A stretch of DNA of 64,000 nt from positions 1,364,001-1,428,000 of the forward strand of contig JAQQWL010000002.1 in NCBI GenBank assembly GCA_038363925.1. The letters run 5' to 3'. This DNA is from Apiospora phragmitis. Lineage: Eukaryota > Ascomycota > Sordariomycetes > Amphisphaeriales > Apiosporaceae. A program made the position numbers and the translations under genes. Below are positions 11,246-22,537 of the stretch, piece after piece (the first letter of the stretch is position 1; each line of letters opens with the position of its first letter). Below the pieces are notes generated by a model. The model did not search any database and had not been told where the DNA came from. It was given only the letters and a program-made list of their open reading frames with translations.

Positions 11246-12992
11246 ATGCTCCTATATATAACAGAGCTATCCTCTGTCGAGTCAAGGTGCTAAGTAAGGG
11301 AGAAGGGGGAAGAGGGTTGTCGACAAAGTCCAACACAAAACAGTCAGAAGGACTTGGGCTGGCATATTTGATATCTGGGCGACAATAAATGTGACAAGGC
11401 TCTTCCTCGTCTCCATGTCATGTTATACTTGTAGTTGGTTGGTGCCATTGCTTTGCCAACTTTATGTATGCCCGTCAGGATGTGGGAAAACTCCCCGCGT
11501 GGGGGCCAGCTACTACCAAAAACCAAAAAGGGGTGTCCTCAGGTCTCGTACACGAGCTGTGATTGATCAAGATCCGAGAAAGAAAGACGTGGGCTATTCG
11601 CAGGGTAGCATTTCATTCTTTCGGTTCTGCAGAGCAGAGAAACCCGAGCTTCGGGAGCGATTACGATTGGCCTACTGTCGGGTTGGCCAGCCGAGAAAAG
11701 AATATGTATTATTTTGTTTGTTACACCCTGTCCGGATATCGAAGCGGGAAATTGCTCCGACGCCTAACGCTGAATAAAGCATATACTGCCGTCTCTTCTC
11801 ACAGCAATTCCATATCATCGTAAAGGCCAGCTAAGGAGGGTCCGTCCTCTTCCTCATGCCGTTCTCGTGTCTCACCAAGACCAGAATGTCAGAGTCGCAC
11901 ATGCAGGCACGCGTCACGTTGAGCTTTCGAAACACGGTGGCACTGCACGTTGTCGTGCTGCGGTGCCACCCGCCGCGGACTCGACCGACCGTGTGAGGCG
12001 GGGGGAAGGGGGTCGCAAGATCGAGACTGGGAAGACTTGGCTGCCCGAGTGAGATTCCAGCAGAGCACCGCATGTTACACGGCATATTTGCCTACCGCCA
12101 GTTGTGGCGCGCAATCAACTTGATTCATGGAGATGCCACACGAGGGAGGCTTTAATGAGAGACTTGTCATACCGTGTCACTGCCCTATTGGGGGAGAAAG
12201 GAAGAAAAGGGAAGGTAACCAGAAGAGATCTCTGTGCGAGCGAAGCCTTGCCGCCTACACCACTTGTAAGACAGGCGCAACCGCTCACTCTCGCCCACAT
12301 CGAATGATAACGAAGCCATGTGGTTGTAATTAGGAAGACTTCGCTTCCCAACACAAGTGGCTGAGACTTTCCGAAGGCTTGTTTCGACACCCGAGTTTTC
12401 AGCTTGTTCTGTGCATTTGGTTAAATCATTTGAAAGTCATCGGCTCTACTTTCTCCAGAGTTCTTTGCATTTTCGTCGTGTTGATGGGTACGTTTTGCAT
12501 GCACATCTTGCTCCTTATGCCTGCCAAACTCTATTGGATGTGCTATTTTGATAATTATTGAAACGCCTGCGCCTGGCTGATATGTCGAGTGAAGAAAGGT
12601 TCTCGCATACGAAGCTCGATGTTATGCCAAGAGCCGTCAAGGCACCTCGTATTCAGCTGCTTACAGTGCATGCCGGAAAAGGTCCCGCAAGGGAGGACCA
12701 AAACTAAGCCTCATCTCGTGGTCAAGGCGTTGGCGAAACGTCGGATGGCAGTAACCAGCAGCCCCTTACAGTATGCGCAGTGTGGGTATGACATCGCTTC
12801 GCCATTCGCAGCACCTCGAAAAGAAACATGGATATGGTCGGGATGATCCGTCAAGATTGGGTATCACTATAAATCAAGTCCCTGTGTGCAGCGCGCTGCG
12901 TGTACCACACAGCAATGCATCCACGCCGCGATCCGAGATCTAGCATTGAACATGGCTTTTCTTTTGTATTATGATTGAACAGTAATATCTCC
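11246..12992. other. Intergenic, no gene recognised
   Basis: MFS upstream region on the left and Utp7 3' flank on the right. Many short open stretches overlap on both strands (for example around 11391-11823 and 12104-12390), but none has a domain, a signal peptide or spliced continuation. Confidence 0.45.
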
Positions 12993-15527
12993 TTACTGCT
13001 CCTTTCTCGCGAAGCGACCCAGAGCGGGACCAAGCTCGACCGACTTTTCCTGGCGCTTCTCCTGGTTCTGCTCTTGTTGTTGCTTCCACAGCTCGTCTAC
13101 CTTCAGACGCTTCTCGTCGATAATGTTGTTCTTAGCACGCTGTTTCCTCAGGTACTTGCGGAGAGCCGAGTTCTTGCCACGTGCACGGTTCCTGATATAT
13201 GTTTCGATGTCGACTGGCTTAGCATCTAGATCAAGTGCCTCTCGCCGCTGCTGATCCGAGCGAAGATCCAGGTTGCCAATGAAGTTGGGATCAAGGGCGA
13301 TCATCTCAGGTTGGAGCTTGTTCAAGAGACCCTTGACTTCCGTCTCACGTCGTTGCTTCACGGTCTCGTAAGGGTTAACTTCCATAGCGTCAAAGTTGGC
13401 CTCTCCAGCGCCTGGTACAATGATGGACGAGAAGCCTTCGTCGTGCCCAATACCAAGGACATCCTCGAAAGGGCAGTATTTCACTTGCTCGACCTACGAT
13501 GCGCGAGTCAGCAATCATCTATGCCAGGTATTCAATGAATCACTGCAGGAGATTTGGATTGATGTCAAGAAGAATGTGACAAGGAAAGGTGCTTACTGAT
13601 TTGCCCTCGCCACCCCATGTCATGTAAGGGCTCTCAACCTTGATCTGGTCCTTGCGATGCTTCACGTAGAGATCTTTCCACAGTGTCACGCTGGTGTTCC
13701 ACCCAACAGCCGTGACGCCCCGGTCGCTGATAGACACGGACGACGCCGGAGTCCTTGTGAAGTAACTATTCACCTCTCTGCATATACCGTCAGTATCATG
13801 GTTGAGCGGAGTTCCTGAAAAAGCAGAGTAAAGATTCAGGGGTACAAACCTAAACATGCGAATGTCCCAGACGGCCATTTTCCGGTCATTACCACATGAC
13901 ACCATATACCTTCCCTCTCGGTCAACCGCAAGAGCCTTAACGGGACCCTTGTGACACAGCAGCTTGACTAGCGGCTCACTACTGTTGGGAGTCCAGACTG
14001 TACGATCCCGAATTAGCATGCATTCCATAAGGTGGTGAAAGTAGAAATAAAACATACGAGTTACGGTTCCATTGCCATGGCCAGCGTGGACAATGGCGTT
14101 CCAGGGGTTTAGTGTCATTGATACGGGTTGCCCCAGGCCTGTTCGGATCTCGGAGACCAGCTGACCGGTAGACACATCGCTAGGAGAGAAGTCAGTGTCT
14201 GGTTTGGCGTGTTATACTTGGTTGGCCAAGCTTGAGAGAAGCCACAATGGCCCACAAAGAATGGATGAGGGCGCGATGATACTTACGTATATTTCAACCA
14301 CCCTGTCAAACCCTGGAACGAAGTTAGAGAGCAATGCGCCAGAAAGCGATGGATCTATGAAACTTACCAGTGTGGTCAGGAGGTAGTGGTAGGGTAAGAA
14401 ATCCTAGGATTCGACGTTAACAGTTGTGCAGGCCTCCCTGATTTGTCGCTGTGGCCTACCATATGGGTGACTTCCTGGAGTTTCCGGAGACAATGCAGTT
14501 CAACACCATGTGCTATGAGCGAGATTAGTGAGATGCTTCACTCCTAATGTTGATGATATGCGGCAGGATCTAGTAAAAGGAGTATTGTGGAGCTGGTAGG
14601 TTTTCTGAGCGCAATAACTTACAATCATAAATGTACACCTGGTTCTTCTGAGAAACACTAAAGTAAGTTGTGTTGTGCAGGTATTTGACAGCCTAGAGAA
14701 TAGTTTATTAGCATACAGTGTTTGCCAGTATGGCCAGAGTTCACTGCGGGATCTGGCTCCAGCACTGGATAACTCCTCGAATAGGGGGGGTATCGCTAGA
14801 TCAAGCAACATGGGTACGTACTCGAACTTTTTCCTGCAAGTTTATCTCGCAGCCAAGCCTGGATAACCTCTGTTAGCTGAGAAGGCAACGATGGGGTCAG
14901 AAATTCGACTTGCTTGCCCTGCCTCCAATCCATGGTGGCTATGTGTCCCCGAGCGCCTCCCACTAAATGATAATGAATTAGCGAATGATTTTCAGGTTGA
15001 GGAACTCAGAGTCTCCCCAATGGACAGCGGAAGAGAACCCCAAGATAGGTCAAGACACATCGCAAGAGGTGCTTACAAAGTAGCATTCTACCCGTCCTAT
15101 CGTAATCAAACTGGTACGGCCCTAGCTGATCCAACTTGAGATCGAATCGCTTTTTGGAAGTCTCCAAAGAGACATTCGACTCGATTTCATTCTGCGTCAC
15201 ACGCCATGTCCTCTCCAACTCTTCTTCGGCCTCCAGGAAGCCGGATGTGTTTTCCAGCAGGATTTCGGCATCCTTGGCGGATTCGGCGGCCTGCTTGTAT
15301 TTCTGCTCGAGGCCCTTCAGGTTGCGACGCAATTTCTTGTCCTTGATGGTCTTGACGTCGATGCCGCTTCCACGGCCGTAGTCGCGGTGGGCCTGCTTGT
15401 TTCGCTTTATCCTCTCTCGTTCGTGCTTCGGGACGAGCTGTGTGCGAGCGCGCTTAATAGCAACGGCACCATTGTCGTGGGCCTTTGCGGAAGGTCGCTC
15501 GGTAATCTCGAGATCGTCCACCTCCAT
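12993..15527 (-). CDS. utp7: Utp7-like U3 snoRNP / SSU processome WD-repeat protein (BING4/WDR46 family)
   Basis: Nucleolar component of the small-subunit processome, needed for early 18S pre-rRNA cleavage. About eleven exons and about 557 aa, close to the yeast length. The ATG at 15527 (MEVDDLEITERP) is chosen because the frame upstream starts only at TTG. Exon 1 (to 15077) is charged and helical. The WD-repeat part follows across small exons: LDQLGPYQFDYDRTGRMLL, GGARGHIATMDWRQGK, AVKYLHNTTYFSVSQ, VYIYD, VELHCLRKLQEV, MDFLPYHLL, KGPVKALAVDREGRYMVS and MAVWDIR. The last exon (13501-12993) is the BING4CT domain (VKYCPFEDVLGIGHDEGFSS, GAGEANFDAMEVNPYE) with a basic tail. All splice phases I checked agree. 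It is divergent from the TSR1 gene, sharing a 610-bp promoter. Confidence 0.92.
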
Positions 15528-16137
15528 CTTGTAGCCGGATAAAGTTGGTATCGGCAAGCTGGCAGAGTGCTGGTTTTCGGACTATGTTCCGTGTCCAAGA
15601 ATCCGATCCTCGGTGTCAGATTGTGCGTATTGGCAAAGATGGCGCACAGCTGCATGTGTCGCGATGTCGCCTTGCTACAGATCCATTGGACATTTGCCTG
15701 GCTAGCACTCCCAAAAAGTTTCATGGAAATTCTGAGCACAGACCTCCGATAAGAATGTTATCTAGCGGGGCCCAATGAATAATTTATGGAGTACCAAGTC
15801 CAGTAATTCGGAATTGGCTTGCTGGGTCGAAGGCGGAATTCTTGGAGGTGGGGGTTTGCAGGGGTTCTTATCGACTGATAGTAATCGATAACCACAAAAA
15901 TTTCGAGAAACAACGGCTTTGCCCCTCCATTTTGGAATAGTAATTGCGGGAGCGAAGTCGAATATACTCAATGCGGCTGTAGTGAACCAATTCTTCCTCG
16001 ACTTCAACACCGATTTCGCGTGCGCCCACACGACCTCACAGACTTTGATTCGTAATCAGAGATTTGACCCAAAGACGATAATCAATCTGGCTTCGCACTC
16101 ATTACCCATCCGCTTCAAAGCAGGCGGAGACGGCAAG
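15528..16137. promoter_or_regulatory. Shared divergent promoter of Utp7 and Tsr1 genes
   Basis: 610 bp between two ribosome-biogenesis genes transcribed outward. It contains AAAAATTT at 15896-15903, matching the core of the yeast ribosomal-RNA-processing element. Just upstream is an inverted repeat TTATCGA (15868-15874) / TCGATAA (15885-15891). The coregulation role is inference. Confidence 0.6.
15896..15903. promoter_or_regulatory. RRPE-like element AAAAATTT
   Basis: The core AAAAATTT equals the RRPE found before yeast ribosome-biogenesis genes, and here it sits in the promoter between two such genes. I did not see a PAC (GATGAG) element close beside it. The function is inferred from position. 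Confidence 0.45.
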
Positions 16138-18682
16138 ATGCCGGCTGCTATGGCCCATTCCCACCGGCCGACGACCAAAATCTCCCACAAGGGGTTTAAG
16201 TCAAAGAAAGCCACCAAGGGTGCTCTTCGAGAACAGGCCAAAGGTATGAAGCACTGCAGCCCGTATAATCCATTGCCTCTGCACCTGAAGCGCATTGCTA
16301 ACCACAATATCTTCATTAGGCAAGCTTTCCAGCGAGCGCGGCCTGCGCAAAACACCACACCAGCAAGTCATGTCGAAGCTCGACCGACGGAACCGCGCGA
16401 AGCAACTCCAGCAACAAAAGGCCAGGGAACACCAAGATCATACATCCATATTCAGGGGCCGCGATGGAGCTCCGCGTATCGTTGCCGTTGTGCCTCTCTG
16501 CGGCGATGTCGATGCTACGGCTGCCATCAAGAGCTTGAATGCGAGTCTTGACATCGAAACCGAGGTCTCCGATGCCAACTTCTGCGTCCCGGTCGACCGT
16601 TTCAAGCAGAAGCTGCAATACATCCCCCTGAAGCGAGATCTGACAGCATGCATGGATGCCGCCAGAGTTGCCGACTTTGTCATCTTCGTCCTCTCTTCGG
16701 AAGTTGAAGTCGATCTAATTGGAGAGCTGATCATTCGGAGTGTTGAGAATCAAGGCATGTCATCGTGTTTCACGGTTGTCCAGAACCTCGACAAGATACA
16801 ACCCGCCAAAGCCAGGCCCGATGTGGTGAAGTCGTTGGTCTCCTTCATAACACACTTCCATCCCGACCAAGACAAGGTCTACAGCCTGGACTCGAGGCAA
16901 GAATGCTCCAACCTCATGCGGTCATTATGCAATTCCTCTCCCAAGGGCGTTCACTGGAGGGATCAAAGAAGTTGGATGTTGGCCGATGAAATCCAGTGGC
17001 CTAGTTCTTCGTCTGATTCTACCATCTTCACCGGTGTCGTTCGTGGCAAGGGTTTGAAGGCAAACAGACTCATCCAAGTTGGAGATTGGGGCACATTCCA
17101 GATCGAGAAGATTACCGCTGCCCCGTTAGAAAAGAAGCAGAAGGACGGCGATGTCACTGTCGACGGAACACAGTCCGAGGAGGTTCTTGAGGAGCCTACA
17201 GTACTTGAGCACGACAGACCTGATGATCTTGACGAATTGGCACCCGAGGAGGCTCTTATGGACGATGCTGACGATGCTGTTTCCGTCGCGACTACATCAA
17301 AGAAGGGCGTCCTACTGGATGACCATCATTACTTTTCCGAAGATGAAATGGAGAAGCCCACAAAGCCTCTCAAATTACCAAAGGGAACTTCGAATTACCA
17401 AGCTGCTTGGTATCTTGACGATGTTTCCGATTCCGAGTCAGAGATGAACGATGAAGAAATGCAAGATGTCGACGCCGACGCCGACGTTATGCAAGCAGCA
17501 CCCGAAGATGGTGTTGAGGGTCTTGCGCCTGCTGAGCCAACTGAGGCTGGCGTGTCAGAATATGCGAAATCGGAGAAATTTGAAGAACTTGATGACGCCG
17601 ACGATGCTGCACAGCTAGCAGCATACCGGGCAAGCAAGAAGGACGAGGTAGAAGACGACATGGAGTTCCCCGATGAGATTGAATTACATCCTCACGTACT
17701 TGCGAGGGAGCGACTTGCACGATTCAGAGGTCTCAAGAGCCTTCGAACCAGCCCCTGGAACACCGAAGAAGATCGTCCATACGAACCTGAAGATTGGTCG
17801 CGGTTACTGCCAGTCACAAATTATGCGTCATCACGCAATCACTACCTGAAGCGAGCTCTGGTCGGCGGCGTGAAGCCTGGTACCCGAGTTCATGTGCATC
17901 TGAAAGCTGTGCCGATGGAATTGGAGAAGACCTACAAGCCCACTCAACCCATCTCTCTATTCTCTCTGCTGGAGCACGAAAACAAGAGGACAACACTCAA
18001 CTTTGACATTACGCACAAGGAAGATTATGAGAAGTCCATCAAGGCTAAGGAGGAGCTCATTATGCAATGCGGCCCCCGCCGCTTCGTTATCAACCCCCTA
18101 TTCTCGGTAGGAGGTAATACCGAGAACGACGTGCACAAATACTGCAGATACCTTCACCCAGGTCAATCTGCAGTCGCCACATTCATGGGTCCCATCACTT
18201 GGGGCGCAGTACCGGCCCTCTTCTTCAAACGTACTATTCCTGGGGAAGCGAAGGAGGAGGATGATGAGGACGAAGAGTCGAACAACCTACCCCTTCAACT
18301 GGTGGCCACTGGTACTGTCCGCGCGCCATCAACATCTAGAGTGATCGCTAAGCGTGCTATTCTCACGGGCCACCCGTACCATATCAACAAGAAGATTGTT
18401 ACCATCAGGTATATGTTCTTCAACCGCGAGGATGTTGAGTGGTTCAAGGCAATGCCATTGTGGACCAAGCGCGGGAGAAGCGGTTACATCAGAGAACCTC
18501 TCGGTACGCACGGCTACTTCAAGGCCACGTTCGATGGAAAGATCAACCCACAAGACAGTGTCGGTATTAGTCTGTATAAGCGTGTCTTCCCGCGAACGGC
18601 GGAACGGTTTAGTGGACCACTGTTGGAGGAAGAGGAGTTCGAGGGCTTCCAAGACGAAGCTATGGATGAGGACATTCAGTAG
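16138..18682 (+). CDS. tsr1: Tsr1, 40S ribosome maturation factor (AARP2CN / Bms1-Tsr1 family)
   Basis: Tsr1 is a GTPase-like but catalytically inactive factor of late cytoplasmic pre-40S particles, related to Bms1. Exon 1 is 16138-16243 (MPAAMAHSHRPTTKISHKGF, basic) and exon 2 is 16320-18682. The intron is phase 1, with donor GTATGA, branch GCTAAC and acceptor TTAG; the product is 822 aa. The N-terminal degenerate G-domain is followed by the AARP2CN region at about residues 230-310 (VHWRDQRSWMLADEIQWP, then GDWGTFQIEKI). A long acidic linker comes next, with many D/E and Ser residues. The conserved C-terminal DUF663 domain is at about 480-800 (VTNYASSRNHYLKRAL, MQCGPRRFVINPLFS, GPITWGAVPALFFKR, KRVFPRTAERFSGPLL). 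It ends in an acidic tail. The frame is intact throughout. Confidence 0.95.
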
Positions 18683-18968
18683 CTAGATACCTGCATATAG
18701 ATTGGGTGGTGGGGGGCCCCGGCGTACGCGCGCTTTATGACTGATGAATTGGACACTTGGTATCACTCCCTTTTTCTGATCAAAACTAGCATTAGCCCTC
18801 ACGAAAACCACTCATACCACGGACTTTAAAGGTCATGTGCTAGGTACCTTGTTCGCCATCATGATACCCCAGGTCGCTTTTGTTAGCTTTATACAAAGAT
18901 GCTTTCAAGTCCCCGAGTCCTTCTTTGGCCATTGAACTGGGTCGCCGCTCTACCGTCATCGATCCACC

Positions 18969-20115
18969 ATGGACATATTCGCATATACTACAACAAGTCT
19001 CGGCCTGCCTCGCAGGCGCAGTGACGCCCCGTACATCGATGATAGATGCTACAGGTCATGCAGTATGTATACGCCGTCCCGCGAGTGTTTCTAGGGGGAG
19101 CCCGCCCGGGGAGTCAATCGCCTCTAATCTTCCTCTCCTCCCTGTGACAGATGCCGCCTTCCTCAAAGGCCAAGCCAGCCGTGACTCGGAAGACTTCTGC
19201 GCCACCGGCTCTGCCTTCTCCGACTACTACCACTACTGCCTCTGCTGCGTCGGGCAGGACCTCCGGGCTACGCAGTCCGAGGAGAGCGCCGCCGCCTACC
19301 TCGCCGCCGACTTCGCGGGCATCCTGTCGCAGTGCGGCGCCGACGACCCCTTTCCGCGCGTCGCGGACCCGTGCCGCGCGCCCGGTCACGACGACGTGCC
19401 GGGCAGGGTCCAGACGCCCTTTCCCACCGCCACGGTCCAGGCCGTCCGCCCGTCCGCCGACTCGCTGTCCGTCGGCGTCTCGATCACGGTGCCGCTGCAG
19501 CAGCTGCGGCCGGGGCACACGGATACTGCTGCTACTACCAGCAGCGATATACCCAGATACACGCCCGTTCCGCTCGTGACGACGGCGTGGGTCACGACCA
19601 CGGATGCGGATAACCATCAGGTCGCCACGGTGCAGTCCACGTTCCTCACGACGACGATGTCTCTGCTGCCGGGACTCGACGAGCAGCCTCCTCCTTCTTC
19701 TTCTTCCCCAAACGACAACAACACCGCGCCTGCGTCTCCTCCGGCCGGTGGCGGCTTAACCGTCGGCCAAGTCGCCGCCATCAGCGTCATCTGCACCGTC
19801 GTCCTCCTGCTCCTCTGCACGGGGCTGCTGTTCCGGCTGCACCGGCGGCGCACGCGCCGGAGGGAGGATCAGGCGCGCCGGTCGGCCGTGGAGCAGTGGG
19901 AGCGGCATCATAACCTCGCGCCGCAGACGAGCCTGGCGGCGACCAGCCAGGGGGGGAGCGAGGAGTTCGAGAAGGCGCAGCTGCACAGCGAGTGCATGCC
20001 CACGCGGGAGCTGAGCGGGCGGGCGGTGCCGAAGCCGCCGTCGCCGCCGCCGGTGGAGCTGCCGGCTAATGAGGTGGCGAAGGATGAAGACGAATCAAAT
20101 AAGGAGGAGACTTGA
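18969..20115 (+). CDS. Single-pass membrane glycoprotein with Cys-rich, Ser/Thr-rich ectodomain
   Basis: Not a named family that I recognise. The model joins 18969-19062 to 19151-20115 (donor GTATGT, phase 1, 352 aa). It reads DDRCYRSCNAAFLKG, then FCATGSAFSDYYHYCLCCVG. This Cys pattern and the Thr/Pro/Ser linker that follows (about residues 140-260) are typical of fungal surface sensors or glycoproteins. One transmembrane helix (VAAISVICTVVLLLLCTGLLF) is followed by a strongly basic stop-transfer segment (RLHRRRTRRRE). A roughly 100-residue Pro-rich cytosolic tail ends in acidic repeats. The start is uncertain. ATG 18969 has a good context (CCACCATGG) but no signal peptide. ATG 18899 gives MLSSPRVLLWPLNWVAALPS, a plausible signal peptide, but one base out of phase. 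The neighbour TSR1 is on the same strand but unrelated. Confidence 0.65.
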
Positions 20116-20642
20116 AAGACAGGGGTATGTCCATATGAGGAGTAATACTTCACGACAAGTTACCATAAGAATAAGACAACATGAACAAACAATATCAATC
20201 GAGTGTTACTTGGATTGCATGTCACTTCAATTATTAAGTATTTGTACAATGTATGTTTCCTCTCGTACCCTTCCAGAAATTCCTGGCGCAGCTCAAAGTA
20301 AACACCGTATTCCAGCAATCCCTGACCCGGACAACAGTGACCTTTTTGCTGAAGTTCCGACCCGTAAAGTCGTCCAGTTCTGCTTCGTCGGGCAGATGAT
20401 CAGTATGACGCCCCGTGTCCATTGTCATCGTGTAGTGCTGCGTCCCCTCTAGAGCTCTTCTTCTTCTTCTTCAACTGCTGCGTAGCTAGAACCTTGAAGC
20501 TATTAAAGCACGCAAATCATGACCGTGAGTAGCGAGAGTTATCAAGTTTGGTGCTGTCCTTCCCGCATCGACCAACAATACACCATTTGGAACCACAAGT
20601 CATCCACCCCATGTATTCGGTCACCAAGGCACAGCAATAACC
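20116..20642. other. Convergent 3' spacer
   Basis: Between two convergent genes; holds their 3' UTRs. It contains a short CTT repeat (TTCTTCTTCTTCTTC) near 20457-20471. No gene is recognised. Confidence 0.45.
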
Positions 20643-22003
20643 TCACTCCTCTGGCGGAGGCAACAACTTCAGGCTGTCCATCTTCTGGACCATCCGATCA
20701 TAAAGACGCCGCATAGAGTCGATTTGATTCTCGAACTCTTCGTCCTCATCTGGCTCCTGTTGGGCCTCAATCAGCTCGTCGCCAAAATCTGCCAGCGTCT
20801 CCGCCATGCGTTCAAGGTGACCCTGGCGGGCCGACTTGGTACGTCGTCGTCGTCGTTCTCCTCCTCCTCCTGATCGCCCCCCCCCCCTCGTAGAGCATAT
20901 GTACTAGTACCATCATCACTGCCATTGTACATGGAGTCGAAGCTGTCGAAGCTGGCGACGGATGGCGCTGTTGAGCCACTCGGTGAAAGGGGCTCTGATT
21001 TGACTTGCTCACGTCGCTGGTAGTGGTGAACAGCCCCTGGAGATGGAACTGAAGAGGGTGCAGCCGTGCCGGGTCTGCGTACTTGGGGCATTCTTACCCC
21101 GTTTGAACGCGCTTCTCGAAGGTGGTATTCACCAATACGATCAGGGGCAGGACTGGTAGTCTGTGCGCCCTTGTTGTAGCCACTTGCAAACGGGTTAAAC
21201 TGAAAGTGCTTGGTGGTTTCGAGTGAGTGTTTGGGCGCATTCGGCAGGTCGTTGACTGAAGCACCTCCTCTTCTAGGTCCTTGGCTGGCAGGAACTTGGT
21301 AGCCCTCAACACGGGGCAAAGTCTCATTGAAAGAGACGACTCGTTCAGGCGCGCTTCTTGGTCAGTACGGCGGCACCCAAACCACAATGACACCCCCCTA
21401 TCTTATGGTAGAGGTGAAAGGGTACTACTTACCTCTTCTTGGCAAAAGATCCATCGCTGACCATGAGCTTGTCAGTGGCTGCCACCTTGCGCCTCACCTT
21501 CTCGACTATGAGCCGGTTTACGCTCTCGCCATTATCAGTAATCATATCCTCGTATCCACCGAGGTTGAGGCCCTTTAGCAAAGGACTCAGGTCACAGCTT
21601 TTGTGATTCGGATAGCTCGCACGGATGAATGCGCGGAACACCTCCGTCTGGGGCGATGATGTCTCTTTTTCTTTGAGGGGCAAGTGAAGTTCATGAAGTA
21701 GTTCGGTGGATGGCTGAGCTACTACAGGAACGTTCACGGAAGTCGGATACTAAGTAGTGAAGGCGCTCCTGGACCTTTTTACCAGTTGGATGAACACGGG
21801 TGCCTGAGACCGAAGAAATCAGAGGAACGATAAAGCTGCTTCCTCTCTCCCCTAACGGCCAGCCAACGGGGGATAGACGCTGCAGCTTTCCCGTGTTTAG
21901 TATACAAAGGGGAAGAAGTGAACCGACTGAGCGACTACATGGCAAGCTTGGTAGCGTCCCCTCAAACCTTCTCAAAAGTTGAAAGTTTCGGGTTTCTACT
22001 CAT
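20643..22003 (-). CDS. Uncharacterised protein with acidic C-terminal coiled coil; frame broken at a G11 run
   Basis: No family recognised. Proposed exons are 22003-21968 (MSRNPKLSTFEK), 21749-21433 and about 21347-20643. The first intron is inferred from phase agreement (AAG|GTTTGA ... CTTAG|TATCCG). Exon 2 holds a compact helical region (TEVFRAFIRASYP, LLKGLNLGGYEDMI, VNRLIVEKVRRKV). The middle is Ser/Pro-rich and disordered. As written, the frame stops at 20771. After the G11 run (20877-20887, C on the plus strand) the next frame continues with ERRRRRTKSARQGHLERM. A helical acidic segment follows (ETLADFGDELIEAQQEPDED, then MRRLYDRMVQKMDSL), ending PPPEE at 20643. One missing G would unite them (about 350 aa). 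It is divergent from the esterase gene. Confidence 0.6.
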
Positions 22004-22537
22004 TTTGCCTTTGCCTGATTGCATTATCGCTCACTCATAGTAGACTAACAGATACCTACAATGGGTTTTGCCCACATTTCCAGGACCCGACGGTCGTATG
22101 TGGCTGTGTGCCGTAAGACCATCAGAAAAGTTGTATCTGACGATGATTCTGAGTGTTGCTTCATTCATTGTCTGTAGAAGTGATGTATCGAATCAAATGC
22201 ACGCTTGAGACGTGGGTACAGGGGCGAATGGGTAATACCTACCCCGACTTGTCTCCGACTTGTCCTGAATAGGGAGGTGGGCGCTGCAATGAAGATCATT
22301 GATTGGCTGGGGCGGCCGGCATTTGAACGGCAAACCGGCCATGCGTCTTTTGAGACAATGAGGGGGAGGGGAAATTGCCGTTCCGGTTCGCCACAGTCTC
22401 TGGGATGAGGGATAAAATATGAAAGGACAGAAAAGGAACTGCTTCGCATGTACCACATAGGGAGCCGTTCGTCCAATGGGCTCCTGAAACTGACGTGTTG
22501 TGTTGTGTTGTTTGGTACCGTACCGGACCAAGACAAG
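22004..22537. promoter_or_regulatory. Divergent promoter region
   Basis: 534 bp between two outward-facing genes, so it presumably carries both promoters. I see no TATA box placed convincingly for either gene, and no repeat. Confidence 0.4.
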
